From Bin87 sp965115825 (GTDB lineage: Bacteria; Chloroflexota; Dehalococcoidia; Lucifugimonadales; UBA3495): DNA of 64,000 bases. The stretch is from positions 1,426,001 through 1,490,000 of the forward strand of contig OZ220464.1 in NCBI GenBank assembly GCA_965115825.1, read 5' to 3'. Both the position numbers and the translations under genes were made by a program. The notes below the pieces were generated by a model. It worked only from the letters and a program-made list of their open reading frames with translations. It was not told the DNA's origin and ran no database searches. Of this stretch, positions 1 to 9,287 are shown piece after piece; within the stretch, counting starts at the first letter, position 1; the number at the start of each line of letters is the position of its first letter.

Positions 1-1772
1 TCGCCGCGGCCGACGAGCAGCGCCCCGTCGACTATTGGCTCCAACGCGCCTCAACCAGGGGAGACGAAATCCGCGAAGCCGCCCTGGCCAGCCTGGTCCA
101 GCAGGGCATCGTCCAGTCCGACGAATCCCTCATGTTCTTCCTTACCTCCAGAGTGCTACATTCCCGACGCTACCCCACCATTGATGGTGCCACCACCGAA
201 GAAGTCCGGTTTCGCATAATGCGCCTCCTGTTCAGCGACGACATTCCCGCCCCCCGCGACATCGTTCTCATCAGCCTTGCCGCCGCCGGAGACGTCTTCA
301 AACACTTACTTTCGCGCGAGGAATTGGCGGAAGCCCAGGAGCGTATTGACCTCATCAGCAGAATGGACTTGATTGGGCGATCCGTCGCCCTCGCCCTGAA
401 GCCAACCGAAGCTCCCGTCTCGGTTCCTTCGGTTCGTCCGGTCATGCAGATTCCAGAAGCCTCGGGGTGGCCCGTCCTCGGCAGCGCCATCAGCATGGCC
501 GGCGACATTCGCGGTTTCCTGACCCAAGAATACCGCAAGCATGGGCCCATATTCCGCGTCCGCGCTTTGCATCATCGCTTCATCGCCCTGGTTGGCCCGG
601 AAGCCAACGCCTTCCTCGCCAAAATCTCAGGCACCCACCTCCGCTCCTATGAACCCTACCGTGAGTTCGGCATAGCCTTGGGTGCCCATCGCATCATGCT
701 CAATATGGACGGCCCGGAACACCTCCGTGTGCGCAAGTTGCAGGTCAAAGGGTATTCTCCCAAAATCTTCGAGGCCAACCTTGACCTGGTGCAAGACGCC
801 ACTCGGCGCATGGTGGCAGCCTGGCCCCAGGGACGGCCCATCGGCATACAGCGCGCCATGCAGGAGTTAATCGCCGAGCAGATTGGCTTGTGCTGCACCA
901 GCACCTCCCCTCAAACTTACATTGATGACCTCATCCACTTCCTGGAAACTACGATAATGGTTCACATCGCGGGGCGCTCTCCCAAGCTGGTCAAAAGCCT
1001 GCCCAAGTTCCGACGCTCCGAGCGGAGAGTAGTCGAGCTCTGCCAGCGAATACTGGAAGCCCACCAACCGGAAAAGAGAGGCGACGCCGAGCCGGACTTT
1101 GTCGACGACATTCTCGAAGCCAACCGCAGCGATCCTCAGTTTCTCCCGGAAACCGACTTGCGCGCCAATGTAATCGCTCCTTACCTGGTTGGCCTCGATA
1201 CCTCCGCCAGCGTCTGCGCCTTCATGCTGTACGCGCTCCTGTCCCATCCCGAGATCTGGCAGCGAATGCAGGCGGAGGTCGACGCTATGTATGAGCAGGG
1301 CCCGCCGACCCCGGAAGCGCTGGCCAAGCTGGACGTAACCCGCCGCGTTGCCCTGGAGACCTTACGCTTCTATCCTGTCATCCCCGTCCTCCAGCGCATC
1401 GTATCCAACTCTTTCGACTTTATGGGATACCAGGTCCCCGCCGGCGCTCAGATCTTGATCGGCTCAACCGTCGGTCACCACCTGGAAGAGTACTTCCCGG
1501 ATCCCGACGTGTTCGACATTGAGCGCTATGCGCCGGGCCAGGCACAGCACCGACAGCCCGGTGCCTTCGCCCCCTTCGGAGTAGGCCGACACCGTTGCTT
1601 GGGGAGCAGCTTCGCAGAAGTGCAGATAGCCCTCACCATGGCAACAATCGTCCGCGAAACCGAACTCACGCCGGAGCGCGCAGAGCGTCCGCCCAAAATC
1701 AAGCAGACGCCGGCTCCCCACCTGGACGCCTCTATGCGCTTTCGCGTAACGCGTCATCGGCGGGAGGGTTGA
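1..1772 (+). CDS. GPP34 domain fused to cytochrome P450 (5' end outside window)
   Basis: The frame is open from base 3, so the ATG at 132 is internal and the gene starts outside the window; 589 residues are visible. Residues 1 to about 150 resemble the C-terminal half of a GPP34 (Golgi phosphoprotein 3-like) domain: an ALASLVQQGIV helix, a SRRYP turn and an LLFSDD..PRD segment. From about residue 158 the protein is a cytochrome P450, a heme monooxygenase: I-helix VGLDTSA, ExxR motif ETLRFYP, and the heme loop FGVGRHRCLG with the thiolate Cys. The P450 part is close to full length. In eukaryotes GPP34 binds phosphoinositide membranes, so membrane targeting of the P450 is possible but inferred. 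No redox partner lies within the window. The kinase gene starts 6 bases after the stop, suggesting an operon. Substrate unknown. Confidence 0.85.
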   Translation, partial: AAADEQRPVDYWLQRASTRGDEIREAALASLVQQGIVQSDESLMFFLTSRVLHSRRYPTIDGATTEEVRFRIMRLLFSDDIPAPRDIVLISLAAAGDVFKHLLSREELAEAQERIDLISRMDLIGRSVALALKPTEAPVSVPSVRPVMQIPEASGWPVLGSAISMAGDIRGFLTQEYRKHGPIFRVRALHHRFIALVGPEANAFLAKISGTHLRSYEPYREFGIALGAHRIMLNMDGPEHLRVRKLQVKGYSPKIFEANLDLVQDATRRMVAAWPQGRPIGIQRAMQELIAEQIGLCCTSTSPQTYIDDLIHFLETTIMVHIAGRSPKLVKSLPKFRRSERRVVELCQRILEAHQPEKRGDAEPDFVDDILEANRSDPQFLPETDLRANVIAPYLVGLDTSASVCAFMLYALLSHPEIWQRMQAEVDAMYEQGPPTPEALAKLDVTRRVALETLRFYPVIPVLQRIVSNSFDFMGYQVPAGAQILIGSTVGHHLEEYFPDPDVFDIERYAPGQAQHRQPGAFAPFGVGRHRCLGSSFAEVQIALTMATIVRETELTPERAERPPKIKQTPAPHLDASMRFRVTRHRREG

Positions 1773-1778
1773 AGTCAC

Positions 1779-2987
1779 ATGAACGCGCCGCAAATCCCGC
1801 TCATTCAAAGCCCCGACGCCATCACCGCCGAGTGGATGCAGCAAGCCTTGGCCGCCGGCGGCGTCGCCGAATGCCCTCAAGTGACGGCAGTGGAAGTCGA
1901 CCGGCTGTCGTACGTGACCAGTATGTTGGGCAATCTCTATCGCTGTCGCCTGTCCGCCCCGGGCGGCGTTCCTGCTGTCCCCGCTTCGGTCATCGTCAAG
2001 TTTCCCACCTCCAACTCCCTGGCGTTCCGGCTCGCCAAATGGCTGTCGCTCCACCGTCGCGAGTACGTGTTTTACCGCGACATCGCAGCCAGCGGCCATA
2101 TACGGGTTCCCTCCCTGCTCTACGGCGATTACGCCCCCCGGAGCCATCGCTCCGTCCTGGTCATGGAAGACCTTGCCGGCATGAGGTCAATAAGCCAGGT
2201 GGATGGCGCCACTGAAGCCCAGACGCAACGCGCCATCCGGGAAATCGCCGGCTTCCAGGGACAATTCTGGGAGGCGAGGGATGACCCGTCTCTGTCGGCG
2301 TGCGGCGAGTTCCTCAGCGCCAGGGAGAGCCGCATCATGCAGACAATTTACCTGTTGACGCTCCCTCGGACCCTCGAACGCTTCGGCGATATGTTCACGC
2401 CGGCAACCCGCCGGCAGGCGGAAACCTTCGGCCCCAGAATCGCCGCCCATTTCTCCGCCGTCTCCATCGGCCCGAAGACCATCGTTCACGGCGATTTTCG
2501 CGTCGATAACATGATGTTCGGCAGCGAAAACTCCGACGTCTTGACCGTAATTGACTGGCAGGGCTGCGGCATCGGCTGCGGTATGTACGATGTCGCGTTC
2601 TTTATGAGCAACAGCGTTCCCACCGACTTGCGCCGCCGTATCGAGCGCGACGTAGTCGCCGAGTACCACGACATCGTGTGTCGCCTGGGCGCGCAGAACT
2701 ACGCTTTCGACGACTGTTGGCGCAGCTACCGCCAGAATATGCTCGGAACCGTTATGCCCATGGTTATCGGCTGCGGCGCCATCGAAATGAACAACCCGCA
2801 TATAGTCAACCAGTCGCGGGAGCTGCTCGGCCGGACACTCGCCGCCGTCGCCGACCTGGACGCCTGGGATTTCATGCCCGACCGAGAGCCGTTCCCTTCC
2901 GCCGGCTGGGGCTTTTCCGCTTTGTCCCGATGCGGATACAGAGCTTACCGGCTGGCCCTTCGCTTGCGCCGGAACAAGGTCGCATAA
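1779..2987 (+). CDS. Ecdysteroid kinase-like / aminoglycoside phosphotransferase-fold kinase
   Basis: 402 residues with a protein-kinase-like phosphotransferase fold that transfers phosphate from ATP to a small molecule. An N-lobe strand VIVKFP carries the likely ATP-contacting Lys. The catalytic loop is HGDFRVDNMM (catalytic Asp plus downstream Asn), followed by the metal-binding VIDWQ. This layout is that of the EcKL/DUF1679 branch of the APH superfamily, whose known insect members phosphorylate hydroxylated steroids. It starts 6 bases after the P450 stop. A hydroxylase followed by a kinase suggests hydroxylation then phosphorylation of a lipophilic compound, but this is inference. The acceptor cannot be read from the sequence. 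Confidence 0.8.
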   Translation: MNAPQIPLIQSPDAITAEWMQQALAAGGVAECPQVTAVEVDRLSYVTSMLGNLYRCRLSAPGGVPAVPASVIVKFPTSNSLAFRLAKWLSLHRREYVFYRDIAASGHIRVPSLLYGDYAPRSHRSVLVMEDLAGMRSISQVDGATEAQTQRAIREIAGFQGQFWEARDDPSLSACGEFLSARESRIMQTIYLLTLPRTLERFGDMFTPATRRQAETFGPRIAAHFSAVSIGPKTIVHGDFRVDNMMFGSENSDVLTVIDWQGCGIGCGMYDVAFFMSNSVPTDLRRRIERDVVAEYHDIVCRLGAQNYAFDDCWRSYRQNMLGTVMPMVIGCGAIEMNNPHIVNQSRELLGRTLAAVADLDAWDFMPDREPFPSAGWGFSALSRCGYRAYRLALRLRRNKVA

Positions 2988-3111
2988 ACAGCCAGTATTT
3001 CATCTTTCCTTCCGCCTTCTCCAGCCTGCATAATGCAATGGTGCCGGCCCCAGGCTAAAATGTGCTAAAATCCCGGCGTAACCAATTCCAACTGCCACGA
3101 CCGTCCGCCAA

Positions 3112-3960
3112 ATGCCTCCCCAATCCACTGCCAAAACCCGCCGTCGGTGCCGCTCCCGCAAGCCCGGCGTCGCTATTCCTGACGCCATCCGGCTGCTCAC
3201 TGAACAGTACGGCCCCTTTGAGAACGAGCCTCGTCTCGATCCGGCTCACGAACTCACCTTCACTATCCTCTCCCAGCACACCTCCGACCACAACTCCGAG
3301 CGCGCCTTCCGCAGCCTCATGCGCCGCTTTGGCGACCTCTACGCCGTAGCCGCCGCCGACGTGGACGACATCCAACAGGCCATTTCCGGCGGAGGCCTGG
3401 CCAAAGTCAAAGCCCCGCGTATCAAGGCCGTCCTCAACCGCATCCTAGAACTAAACGGCGATTCCCTCGACCTGTCCTTTCTCGGCGAAATGCCCATGCA
3501 TGACGCCCGCGCCTGGCTTCGGCAGCTGCCCGGCATTGGTCCCAAGTCCGCCGGCATCATCCTCAGCTTCTCCCTTGGCATGCCCGCCATGGCTGTGGAC
3601 ACCCATATCTATCGCGTCAGCCAGCGCCTCGGCTTCATCGGCCCCAAAGTCAGCGCCGACAAGGCTCACGATATACTGGAGGCTGCCATGCCTCCCGAGG
3701 ACGTGTATCCTTTCCACGCCGCTCTCATTACTCATGGCCGCAAGATCTGCAAAGCCCAACGCCCCTTGTGCGGCGATTGCGTAGTCAATTACGGCTGCCC
3801 CTCCCGCGACGAAAAAGCGACGCCGGCCGGCGCCGTCCACGCCTCGCCCGACGCCAACCGCCCCGACGGTCAAGCCCCCGGACGGCGGCGACCCGGCGGC
3901 AAGTCCGCCGCCCTCACCCCTGTCCCTCACACCCAAGCCGTCAAGGAGCTGGAACCGTGA
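3112..3960 (+). CDS. nth: Endonuclease III (DNA glycosylase/AP lyase)
   Basis: Base-excision-repair glycosylase of the HhH-GPD family, 282 residues. The helix-hairpin-helix LPGIGPKSAG supplies the catalytic Lys and VDTHIYR supplies the catalytic Asp. The 4Fe-4S ligands follow in CKAQRPLCGDC and CVVNYGC, an exact C-x6-C-x2-C-x5-C pattern. The protein is about 60 residues longer than the E. coli enzyme, with a basic N-terminus and a Pro/Gly-rich C-terminal tail after the cluster. No good ribosome binding site precedes the first ATG, so the start is uncertain by a few codons. The stop overlaps the argC start (GTGA), so the two genes are translationally coupled. Confidence 0.93.
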   Translation: MPPQSTAKTRRRCRSRKPGVAIPDAIRLLTEQYGPFENEPRLDPAHELTFTILSQHTSDHNSERAFRSLMRRFGDLYAVAAADVDDIQQAISGGGLAKVKAPRIKAVLNRILELNGDSLDLSFLGEMPMHDARAWLRQLPGIGPKSAGIILSFSLGMPAMAVDTHIYRVSQRLGFIGPKVSADKAHDILEAAMPPEDVYPFHAALITHGRKICKAQRPLCGDCVVNYGCPSRDEKATPAGAVHASPDANRPDGQAPGRRRPGGKSAALTPVPHTQAVKELEP

Positions 3961-4985
3961 AAGTCGGAATCATCAACGTAACCGGATACGCAGGATGTGA
4001 GCTGGTGCGCATCCTGCGCCACCACCCTGAAGTGGAAATCGCGTCCGTAACCGGACGCAGCGCCGCCGGCCAACCCCTCGGCCAGGTCTTCCCCCATCTC
4101 GACAATATGGACTTGGAGATCTCCGCCGAACTTGCAGACGACCTGGATTTAGTCTTCTCCGCCCTCCCCCATAAAGCCAGCGCCGAAGCCTGCATTCCGC
4201 TGCTGGAGCAGGGCGTCAAGGTGGTCGACATCTCCGCCGATTTCCGCATCAAGCAGGCCGACATCTATTCCCAATGGTACGGCGTCCCGCATCCCGACCC
4301 CACCTATCTGGAAGAGGCCGTGTATGGCCTTACTGAGCTGAACCGTGCCGCCGTCGCCGACGCCCGTCTCGTCGCCAATCCCGGCTGCTACCCCAGCAGC
4401 GCCATCCTGGCCCTGGCCCCCGCCGTCAAGCATTGCCTTATTGGCAGCGACGTCATCGTGGACAGCAAATCCGGCGTATCGGGCGCCGGACGCTCCCTCA
4501 GCATGGCCACCCACTTCTCCGAAGTCAACGAAAACGTCATGGCCTACTCTCTAAGCGGCCATCGCCACCTCCCTGAAATCAGCCAGGAACTGGATTCCAT
4601 CGCCGACGCGCCGCTCAACCTCACCTTTCTCACTCATCTCATCCCCATGACCCGCGGCATATTGAGCTCGTGCTACGCCCCGCTGGACGCCAACCTAGCC
4701 CAAGCCGCCGACGCCAACGAACGCATCCGCCAGCTCTACCGTGATTTCTACGCCGACGACGCCTTCGTGCAGATTACCGATGCCCCGCCGCAAACCAAGC
4801 AGACCCTGGGCAACAACCACTGCCTGATCCATCCCGTCGTCGACCCTCGCGCCAACCGCCTAATCGTCATCAGCTGCCTGGACAACCTGGTGAAGGGCGC
4901 CGCCGGCCAGGCTGTCCAGAATATGAACCTGATGTGCGGCTTCCCCGAAGCAATGTCCCTTGAAGCCCTGGCTGTCTATCCCTGA
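3957..4985 (+). CDS. argC: N-acetyl-gamma-glutamyl-phosphate reductase
   Basis: Third step of arginine biosynthesis: NADPH-dependent reduction of N-acetylglutamyl phosphate to the semialdehyde. 342 residues, the usual length. A Rossmann motif lies at the start (VGIINVTGYAG), the catalytic Cys is in NPGCYPSSA, and HRHLPEI is the family signature near the active site. The GTG at 3957 is chosen because it puts the glycine motif at the N-terminus and overlaps the nth stop; the same frame extends upstream, but through low-quality sequence inside nth. No other arg gene is in the window, so argC is separated from the rest of its pathway. A tRNA-Glu gene follows. Confidence 0.95.
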   Translation: MKVGIINVTGYAGCELVRILRHHPEVEIASVTGRSAAGQPLGQVFPHLDNMDLEISAELADDLDLVFSALPHKASAEACIPLLEQGVKVVDISADFRIKQADIYSQWYGVPHPDPTYLEEAVYGLTELNRAAVADARLVANPGCYPSSAILALAPAVKHCLIGSDVIVDSKSGVSGAGRSLSMATHFSEVNENVMAYSLSGHRHLPEISQELDSIADAPLNLTFLTHLIPMTRGILSSCYAPLDANLAQAADANERIRQLYRDFYADDAFVQITDAPPQTKQTLGNNHCLIHPVVDPRANRLIVISCLDNLVKGAAGQAVQNMNLMCGFPEAMSLEALAVYP

Positions 4986-5032
4986 CCGCCGCGGTATGAT
5001 ACAATACCCTCGCGTCAAACCTTGACGCCAAT

Positions 5033-5110
5033 GCCCCGGTCGTCTAGCCAGGTCAGGACGCCACCCTTTCAAGGTGGAGATCATGGGATCGAAGCCCATC
5101 CGGGGTACCA
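5033..5110 (+). tRNA. tRNA-Glu (anticodon UUC)
   Basis: Complete cloverleaf. The acceptor arms are GCCCCGG and CCGGGGT, leaving a G1-U72 wobble. The anticodon stem CCACC/GGTGG encloses the loop CTTTCAA, giving anticodon TTC. The T arm is ATGGG/CCCAT with loop ATCGAAG, so position 54 is A rather than T. Discriminator A is followed by an encoded CCA at 5108-5110. Confidence 0.93.
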
Positions 5111-5121
5111 GCAAACCAACG

Positions 5122-5147
5122 GCCCTCCGCAACCGCGGAGGGCTTTT
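5122..5147 (+). terminator. Intrinsic terminator after tRNA-Glu
   Basis: A perfect 9-bp stem, GCCCTCCGC with GCGGAGGGC, closes a 4-base loop (AACC) and is followed by TTTT. It lies 12 bases after the tRNA-Glu CCA end. Confidence 0.85.
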
Positions 5148-5341
5148 CAAAGCAATATCGCCATCGCAGAGATGAGCGACACGAATCCTGCTTGCCAGCA
5201 ACAGTTGGCGATTCCCTTTGAAATGGGGTATCACGAAATCCGATAACGGCTCGGTTGGGCATTGTCTCCTGCGTAATTTATTTTATGTTAAGAGCGCCCG
5301 CATTCAGTCAACTATTAGCATACCGCGCTTTTTGATATACT

Positions 5342-5793
5342 GTGAGAATAGACTGGTTGCGCCTGGAGCGATGGGCAATCATTGCTACGATTGTCCTGTA
5401 CGTGGCGGCCGTGGCCAGTCTGATTATACTGCTGGAAGAAAGATTGCTGCCGGAAGGCTCGCCAGCGCGACGAGCCTTTCACAATGCTGCCAACCAGCTG
5501 AACCGTCTGGGCGACATCGCCAGCGGAACGATTATCATAATCATCCTGCTGGTTCTGGCAGAAGGAGGAATCTACGTGCTGATTCTCAAAGCCATCGACA
5601 AATATCACGCAAATCGCGAGCGACGCGCCCGGGAGCGGGCTGAATGGGAGGCCGCAGCGCGCGACCGTGGCCACCTCAAGGACTTGCCGAGGGCCGCGTT
5701 GAAATACTCGACCAACTCAGAGCGCGGGGCATCAACGTTGATGACCTGCTTCTTCCCACAGAACAGGAGGCCGAGTCGCCGGCAACCCCATAG
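5342..5793 (+). pseudogene. Small two-helix membrane protein, -1 frameshift near its end
   Basis: From the GTG at 5342 the first ~115 codons encode two hydrophobic segments (about residues 12-33 and 59-85) followed by a charged Arg/Glu-rich tail (RERRARERAEWE). After about 5685 this frame turns into Arg/Ser/Pro-rich nonsense running to 5983. The frame one base back instead reads EGRVEILDQLRARGIN and VDDLLLPTEQEAESPATP to a TAG at 5791-5793, a normal-looking acidic tail. One extra base near 5683 would join the two into a protein of about 150 residues. Either the gene is broken or a base is missing from the assembly. No family is recognised. The start is uncertain: a TATACT box at 5336-5341 abuts the GTG. 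Confidence 0.6.
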
Positions 5794-6082
5794 CTGCCGA
5801 AATCCCCGTAACCGTCGGCTCACTGTTCCCTCAAAAGATCCCATCCGCCGGGATCGGGTGGGGATAGCCTCCGTTAGGCGCATAGCGGCGACAGCCGTCT
5901 CCGCAGCTGTAAGCCTGCCTGCCGCTGGTAAAGCCTCATTGCGCATCCAGTTGGAAATGCAGTCGGGGCGCCGGGCGTCGTGACGATAAACTCGCTCCCC
6001 AGCCACCGGCTAACTCACCTTCCCGAGTTGGGCTGTCACTAATATGTTAAGTTAAGAGGACCCGCCAATCCAATGGCTGCAA
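5794..6082. other. Intergenic stretch with no gene
   Basis: Between the frameshifted membrane protein and the promoter of the binding-protein gene no frame has gene-like composition. The overrun of the shifted frame (to 5983) is the only open frame and looks non-coding. No hairpin with a T tract is seen. Confidence 0.5.
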
Positions 6083-6112
6083 TTGACAAACGGCGTGTCG
6101 TGTCGTTAGTAT
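6083..6112 (+). promoter_or_regulatory. Sigma-70 type promoter of the ABC importer genes
   Basis: TTGACA (6083-6088), an 18-bp spacer, then TAGTAT (6107-6112). It lies about 70 bases upstream of the binding-protein start. The -35 is a full consensus match and the -10 matches four of six. Confidence 0.6.
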
Positions 6113-6184
6113 GCCGGAACCTTTACGGGCGGCCATTGGCGAGCCATGATATTCTGCCCCCAAAGTAAGGAGGGAAAAGCAAAT

Positions 6185-8137
6185 ATGAAACGAACCCGCA
6201 TCCCACGATTACGCTTCTATCAGCTGCTGCTGCCGGCAGCGATAATCGCGCTCTTTATAGGCATCGCCTGTGGCGGCGCCGAGCAGCCGGAGCCAGCGGC
6301 GGCGCCAACCGAGAGCGGCGACACTTCTCCTGCACCGGCAGGCGCCACCGCTACCCCGCTGCCGGCCCAGGAGCCGACAACGGAGATGGAGGCAGACGCA
6401 GGTGAAGGCAAGACTCTTGTCGTCCTCACTGAATCCTTCGGCAACGAAGTCTGGGACCCCAAGTTTGAGAGTGGCGACAAGCACGTTTGGCACTTCCCGC
6501 TCCACTCCCACATGATTACCCTGGACGACAACTTCGAGTTCAGCAAAGACGGCTTGGCCACCGACTGGCGGGTTTCCGATGACGGCCTTTCCCTTTCCTG
6601 GACGCTGCGCGATGACGTGATGTTCCACAACGGCGACCCGGTAACCGCCGAAGACGCCGCCTGGTACCTCCGCTACATCTGGGACGACGGCGCCCGCTCC
6701 GTAGTGCGCGTCCGCATCTGGAACCTCATCGCATCTGATACCGGCGAAAACTCCGACTACTCCGGCGAAAATACCGACCGGGAGAAAGAAGGCCACGCCA
6801 CCGTCACCGGCCCCAACGAAATCAGCATTTCCTTCATCCAGCCAACGCTCAACTTCTTCTCCAGCGTCAGCGAATCCAACGGCGGAACCGGCGGCGCAAT
6901 CATGTCCAAGTCCTACTTCATGAGCCTTGGCGAAGACGACAAGTCCCGCTCCGACGGACTTATCGCCGCCCCGAACCCCGGCGCTGCCGGCCCCTTCGAC
7001 CTCGTCGACTTCTCATCCGACCAGAAAATCGTGTACGAGAAGCGCGATGGCCACTTCATCCTGGACAAGCGCCCCTACCCCTTCGACAAACTGGAGATCC
7101 GCCTCGTCAAAGAAGCCGCCACCCGCAAGGCAGCCCTTCTCGACGGCAGCGCCGACATTTCCCCCATCGACCTGGACTCCCGCAACCAGATGGAAGCCGA
7201 AGGCTTGCAGTTCCGCTTCGGCCCCGAATCCACCGTTATCTGGATTAACGCGTGGAATTGCAGCGAAGACGCCCCCCAGACCCTCGGCTACGACCGGAGC
7301 CGCGAGCAGGGCGCCGACGGCAAATATGTCGGCGACCCGGCAGGAACCAAGCTGATGTGCTCCGACAAGCGCGTTCGCCACGCCTTGGACTACGCTATCG
7401 ACAAGGTAGCCATCCAAGAGCTGGTCGGCGGCTCAGACGTTTTCCACATCGCCGGCACTGCCGCCGCGTCTCCTTCCGGCATTGGCTATCGCCCCAACGC
7501 CGGCCTTGACCCTCATCCCTTTGACCCAGTCAAGGCGCGCGAACTCTTCGTAGAAGCCGGCTACAACGTGCCGGAAGCCACCACTCCCGACGAGACTACC
7601 CTTGAAGCCGTAACCAACCTCGCCGACCCGCATTACCCCGGCGGCGGCGACAACTGGCCCGTCTGGACCTGGGAAGCCGGCGCGAGCGTGCCGAAGATGC
7701 TCCAGATCGTAGAGTTCGTCTGCGAGGACTGGAAAACCTACCTCGGCCTCGAGTGCGAAGTGAACGTCGGCGAAGAGGCCGCCATCAAAGACCGCCAGTA
7801 CGGCGGCGAAATCCCTGGCCAGTACCTCGTTCGTTCCAACGAGCACGAGTACGACGTAGCCTCCAAGCTTGTCGGGCGCTTCGCCAGCCCTGAAGGCTCG
7901 TATATCAGCTACGACCCGCTGGTCAAGCCCCTGGTGGATGCCGCCCTGGCTGCCACCAGCGTGGAAGAGCAGGCCGAAGCCTATTACCAGGCTCTCAGGC
8001 AAGCTCACGAAGCCCGCTGGGATTTCGCCCCCGGCTACCTGGATGCTCCCTACGCAATCAGCGCCCGTATTGAGGACTGGCGGCCGCGCGCCTTGCGCCC
8101 GTCGCCCAGCGCTCTGTGGACGGTGCGCTGGAAGTAG
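6185..8137 (+). CDS. Oligopeptide-type ABC transporter substrate-binding lipoprotein
   Basis: 650-residue solute-binding protein of family 5 (SBP_bac_5, DppA/OppA-like). The ATG at 6185 follows a strong site (AAGGAGGG). A signal peptide runs through LLLPAAIIALFIGIAC, with the last Cys as the lipidation site, then a low-complexity Ala/Pro/Glu/Thr linker of about 50 residues tethers the domain to the membrane. The family signature region is LSLSWTLRDDVMFHNGDPV. The C-terminal lobe keeps the usual order of segments. Such proteins deliver peptides, nickel, opines or sugars; the substrate cannot be told. Two permease genes follow after a terminator, with no ATPase gene in the window. Its own promoter is at 6083-6112. 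Confidence 0.9.
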   Translation: MKRTRIPRLRFYQLLLPAAIIALFIGIACGGAEQPEPAAAPTESGDTSPAPAGATATPLPAQEPTTEMEADAGEGKTLVVLTESFGNEVWDPKFESGDKHVWHFPLHSHMITLDDNFEFSKDGLATDWRVSDDGLSLSWTLRDDVMFHNGDPVTAEDAAWYLRYIWDDGARSVVRVRIWNLIASDTGENSDYSGENTDREKEGHATVTGPNEISISFIQPTLNFFSSVSESNGGTGGAIMSKSYFMSLGEDDKSRSDGLIAAPNPGAAGPFDLVDFSSDQKIVYEKRDGHFILDKRPYPFDKLEIRLVKEAATRKAALLDGSADISPIDLDSRNQMEAEGLQFRFGPESTVIWINAWNCSEDAPQTLGYDRSREQGADGKYVGDPAGTKLMCSDKRVRHALDYAIDKVAIQELVGGSDVFHIAGTAAASPSGIGYRPNAGLDPHPFDPVKARELFVEAGYNVPEATTPDETTLEAVTNLADPHYPGGGDNWPVWTWEAGASVPKMLQIVEFVCEDWKTYLGLECEVNVGEEAAIKDRQYGGEIPGQYLVRSNEHEYDVASKLVGRFASPEGSYISYDPLVKPLVDAALAATSVEEQAEAYYQALRQAHEARWDFAPGYLDAPYAISARIEDWRPRALRPSPSALWTVRWK

Positions 8138-8171
8138 GTAACTTCCGGCATCGCCTGCAATAGCAGCGCGC

Positions 8172-8211
8172 GAAAGGGGCAGGTTAGACAACCTGCCCCT
8201 TTCTTGTTTCC
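8172..8211 (+). terminator. Intrinsic terminator after the binding-protein gene
   Basis: A perfect 14-bp stem, GAAAGGGGCAGGTT with AACCTGCCCCTTTC, closes a 4-base loop and runs into TTGTTT. It sits between the binding protein and the permeases, so the binding protein is probably made in excess over the membrane subunits. Confidence 0.88.
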
Positions 8212-8321
8212 GATGTTGCTTTTCGCACTCGTTGTTCCGTAATGTCAAACAGGGCTTGCATCGCCGTCGTTTCTGCTATAATCGCCGCCAATTACACCAC
8301 CAGAGAGGGAGGCAACCCGAT

Positions 8322-9245
8322 TTGGCGCGCTTCATGTTCTTCCGGGTTATCCAGGCAATAGCCACGCTGGTTGTCCTCAGCGCGGCAGTCTTCTTTGGCA
8401 CTGACCTTACCGGCGACGCCGCCCTGGCCATGGCCCCGGGCGACGCCCGCCCCGAAGAAATCCGGCAAATCCGTGAAAACCTCGGCCTAGACCGCCCCGT
8501 CATTGTCCGCTATTTTGATTACCTCGGCGGCATCCTCACTGGAGACTTCGGACGCTCCTACAATAAGCGTCTGCCCGTGGCGGGCTTGGTGCTCGAACGG
8601 GTGCCCAACACGGTACAGCTGGCCGTGGCCGCTTTGCTCATTGCCGTCGTTATCGGCATCCCGCTGGGCATTTTGTCCGCCGTTAAGCGCGATACCTTCC
8701 TAGACAAACTCGGCAAATCCTTCGCCATCCTCGGTATGTCCATGCCTCAATTCTGGCTGGCCATTATCCTCATGTGGGTATTCGCCGTAGAGCTTGACCT
8801 CTTGCCCGTCTATGGAAAAGAAGGCCTTGACCCTCGCTACTTCGTGATTCCCGCCTTCTCCATCGCCGTCTTCACCATGGCCGGCTTCATGCGCCTCACC
8901 CGTTCCGCAATGCTGGAAGTCCTCGACAGTGAGTACGTCAAGTTCGCCCGCATCAAAGGCTTGGCTGAGCAGCTGGTGATTTTCAAGCACGCCCTTAAGA
9001 ACGCCGTAATTCCGGTCCTTACCTTCGGCGGCATCAGTTTTGCCGGACTGCTCAACGGTTCCATCGTCGTTGAAGTGATTTTCAACTGGCCCGGTCTCGG
9101 CCTCCTGATGCTCGAAGGCATCCGCACCCGCGACGTCCCCATCATTGAAGCGACCATCCTCGTGTCAGGCTTCCTCTACATCATCATGTCCACCCTCGTG
9201 GACATCGCCTACGCCTACGTTGACCCCCGCATCCGCTACGGCTAA
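8322..9245 (+). CDS. ABC transporter permease, DppB/OppB type
   Basis: 307 residues, six predicted membrane helices. The first helix (VIQAIATLVVLSAAVFFGTD) is followed by the long periplasmic loop typical of DppB proteins. The EAA loop that contacts the ATPase is in SEYVKFARIKGLAEQLVIFK. A TTG at 8322 is chosen because GGGAGG lies 8-9 bases upstream; an ATG at 8334 is the alternative. A TATAAT box at 8277-8282 could serve as -10, but its best -35 (TTGCAT) is only 15 bases away. It pairs with the DppC-type permease 42 bases downstream. Confidence 0.92.
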   Translation: MARFMFFRVIQAIATLVVLSAAVFFGTDLTGDAALAMAPGDARPEEIRQIRENLGLDRPVIVRYFDYLGGILTGDFGRSYNKRLPVAGLVLERVPNTVQLAVAALLIAVVIGIPLGILSAVKRDTFLDKLGKSFAILGMSMPQFWLAIILMWVFAVELDLLPVYGKEGLDPRYFVIPAFSIAVFTMAGFMRLTRSAMLEVLDSEYVKFARIKGLAEQLVIFKHALKNAVIPVLTFGGISFAGLLNGSIVVEVIFNWPGLGLLMLEGIRTRDVPIIEATILVSGFLYIIMSTLVDIAYAYVDPRIRYG

Positions 9246-9287
9246 ACGCCTTTCGGATACAAGCCTCTCCTTCAGGAGTGACTGACC

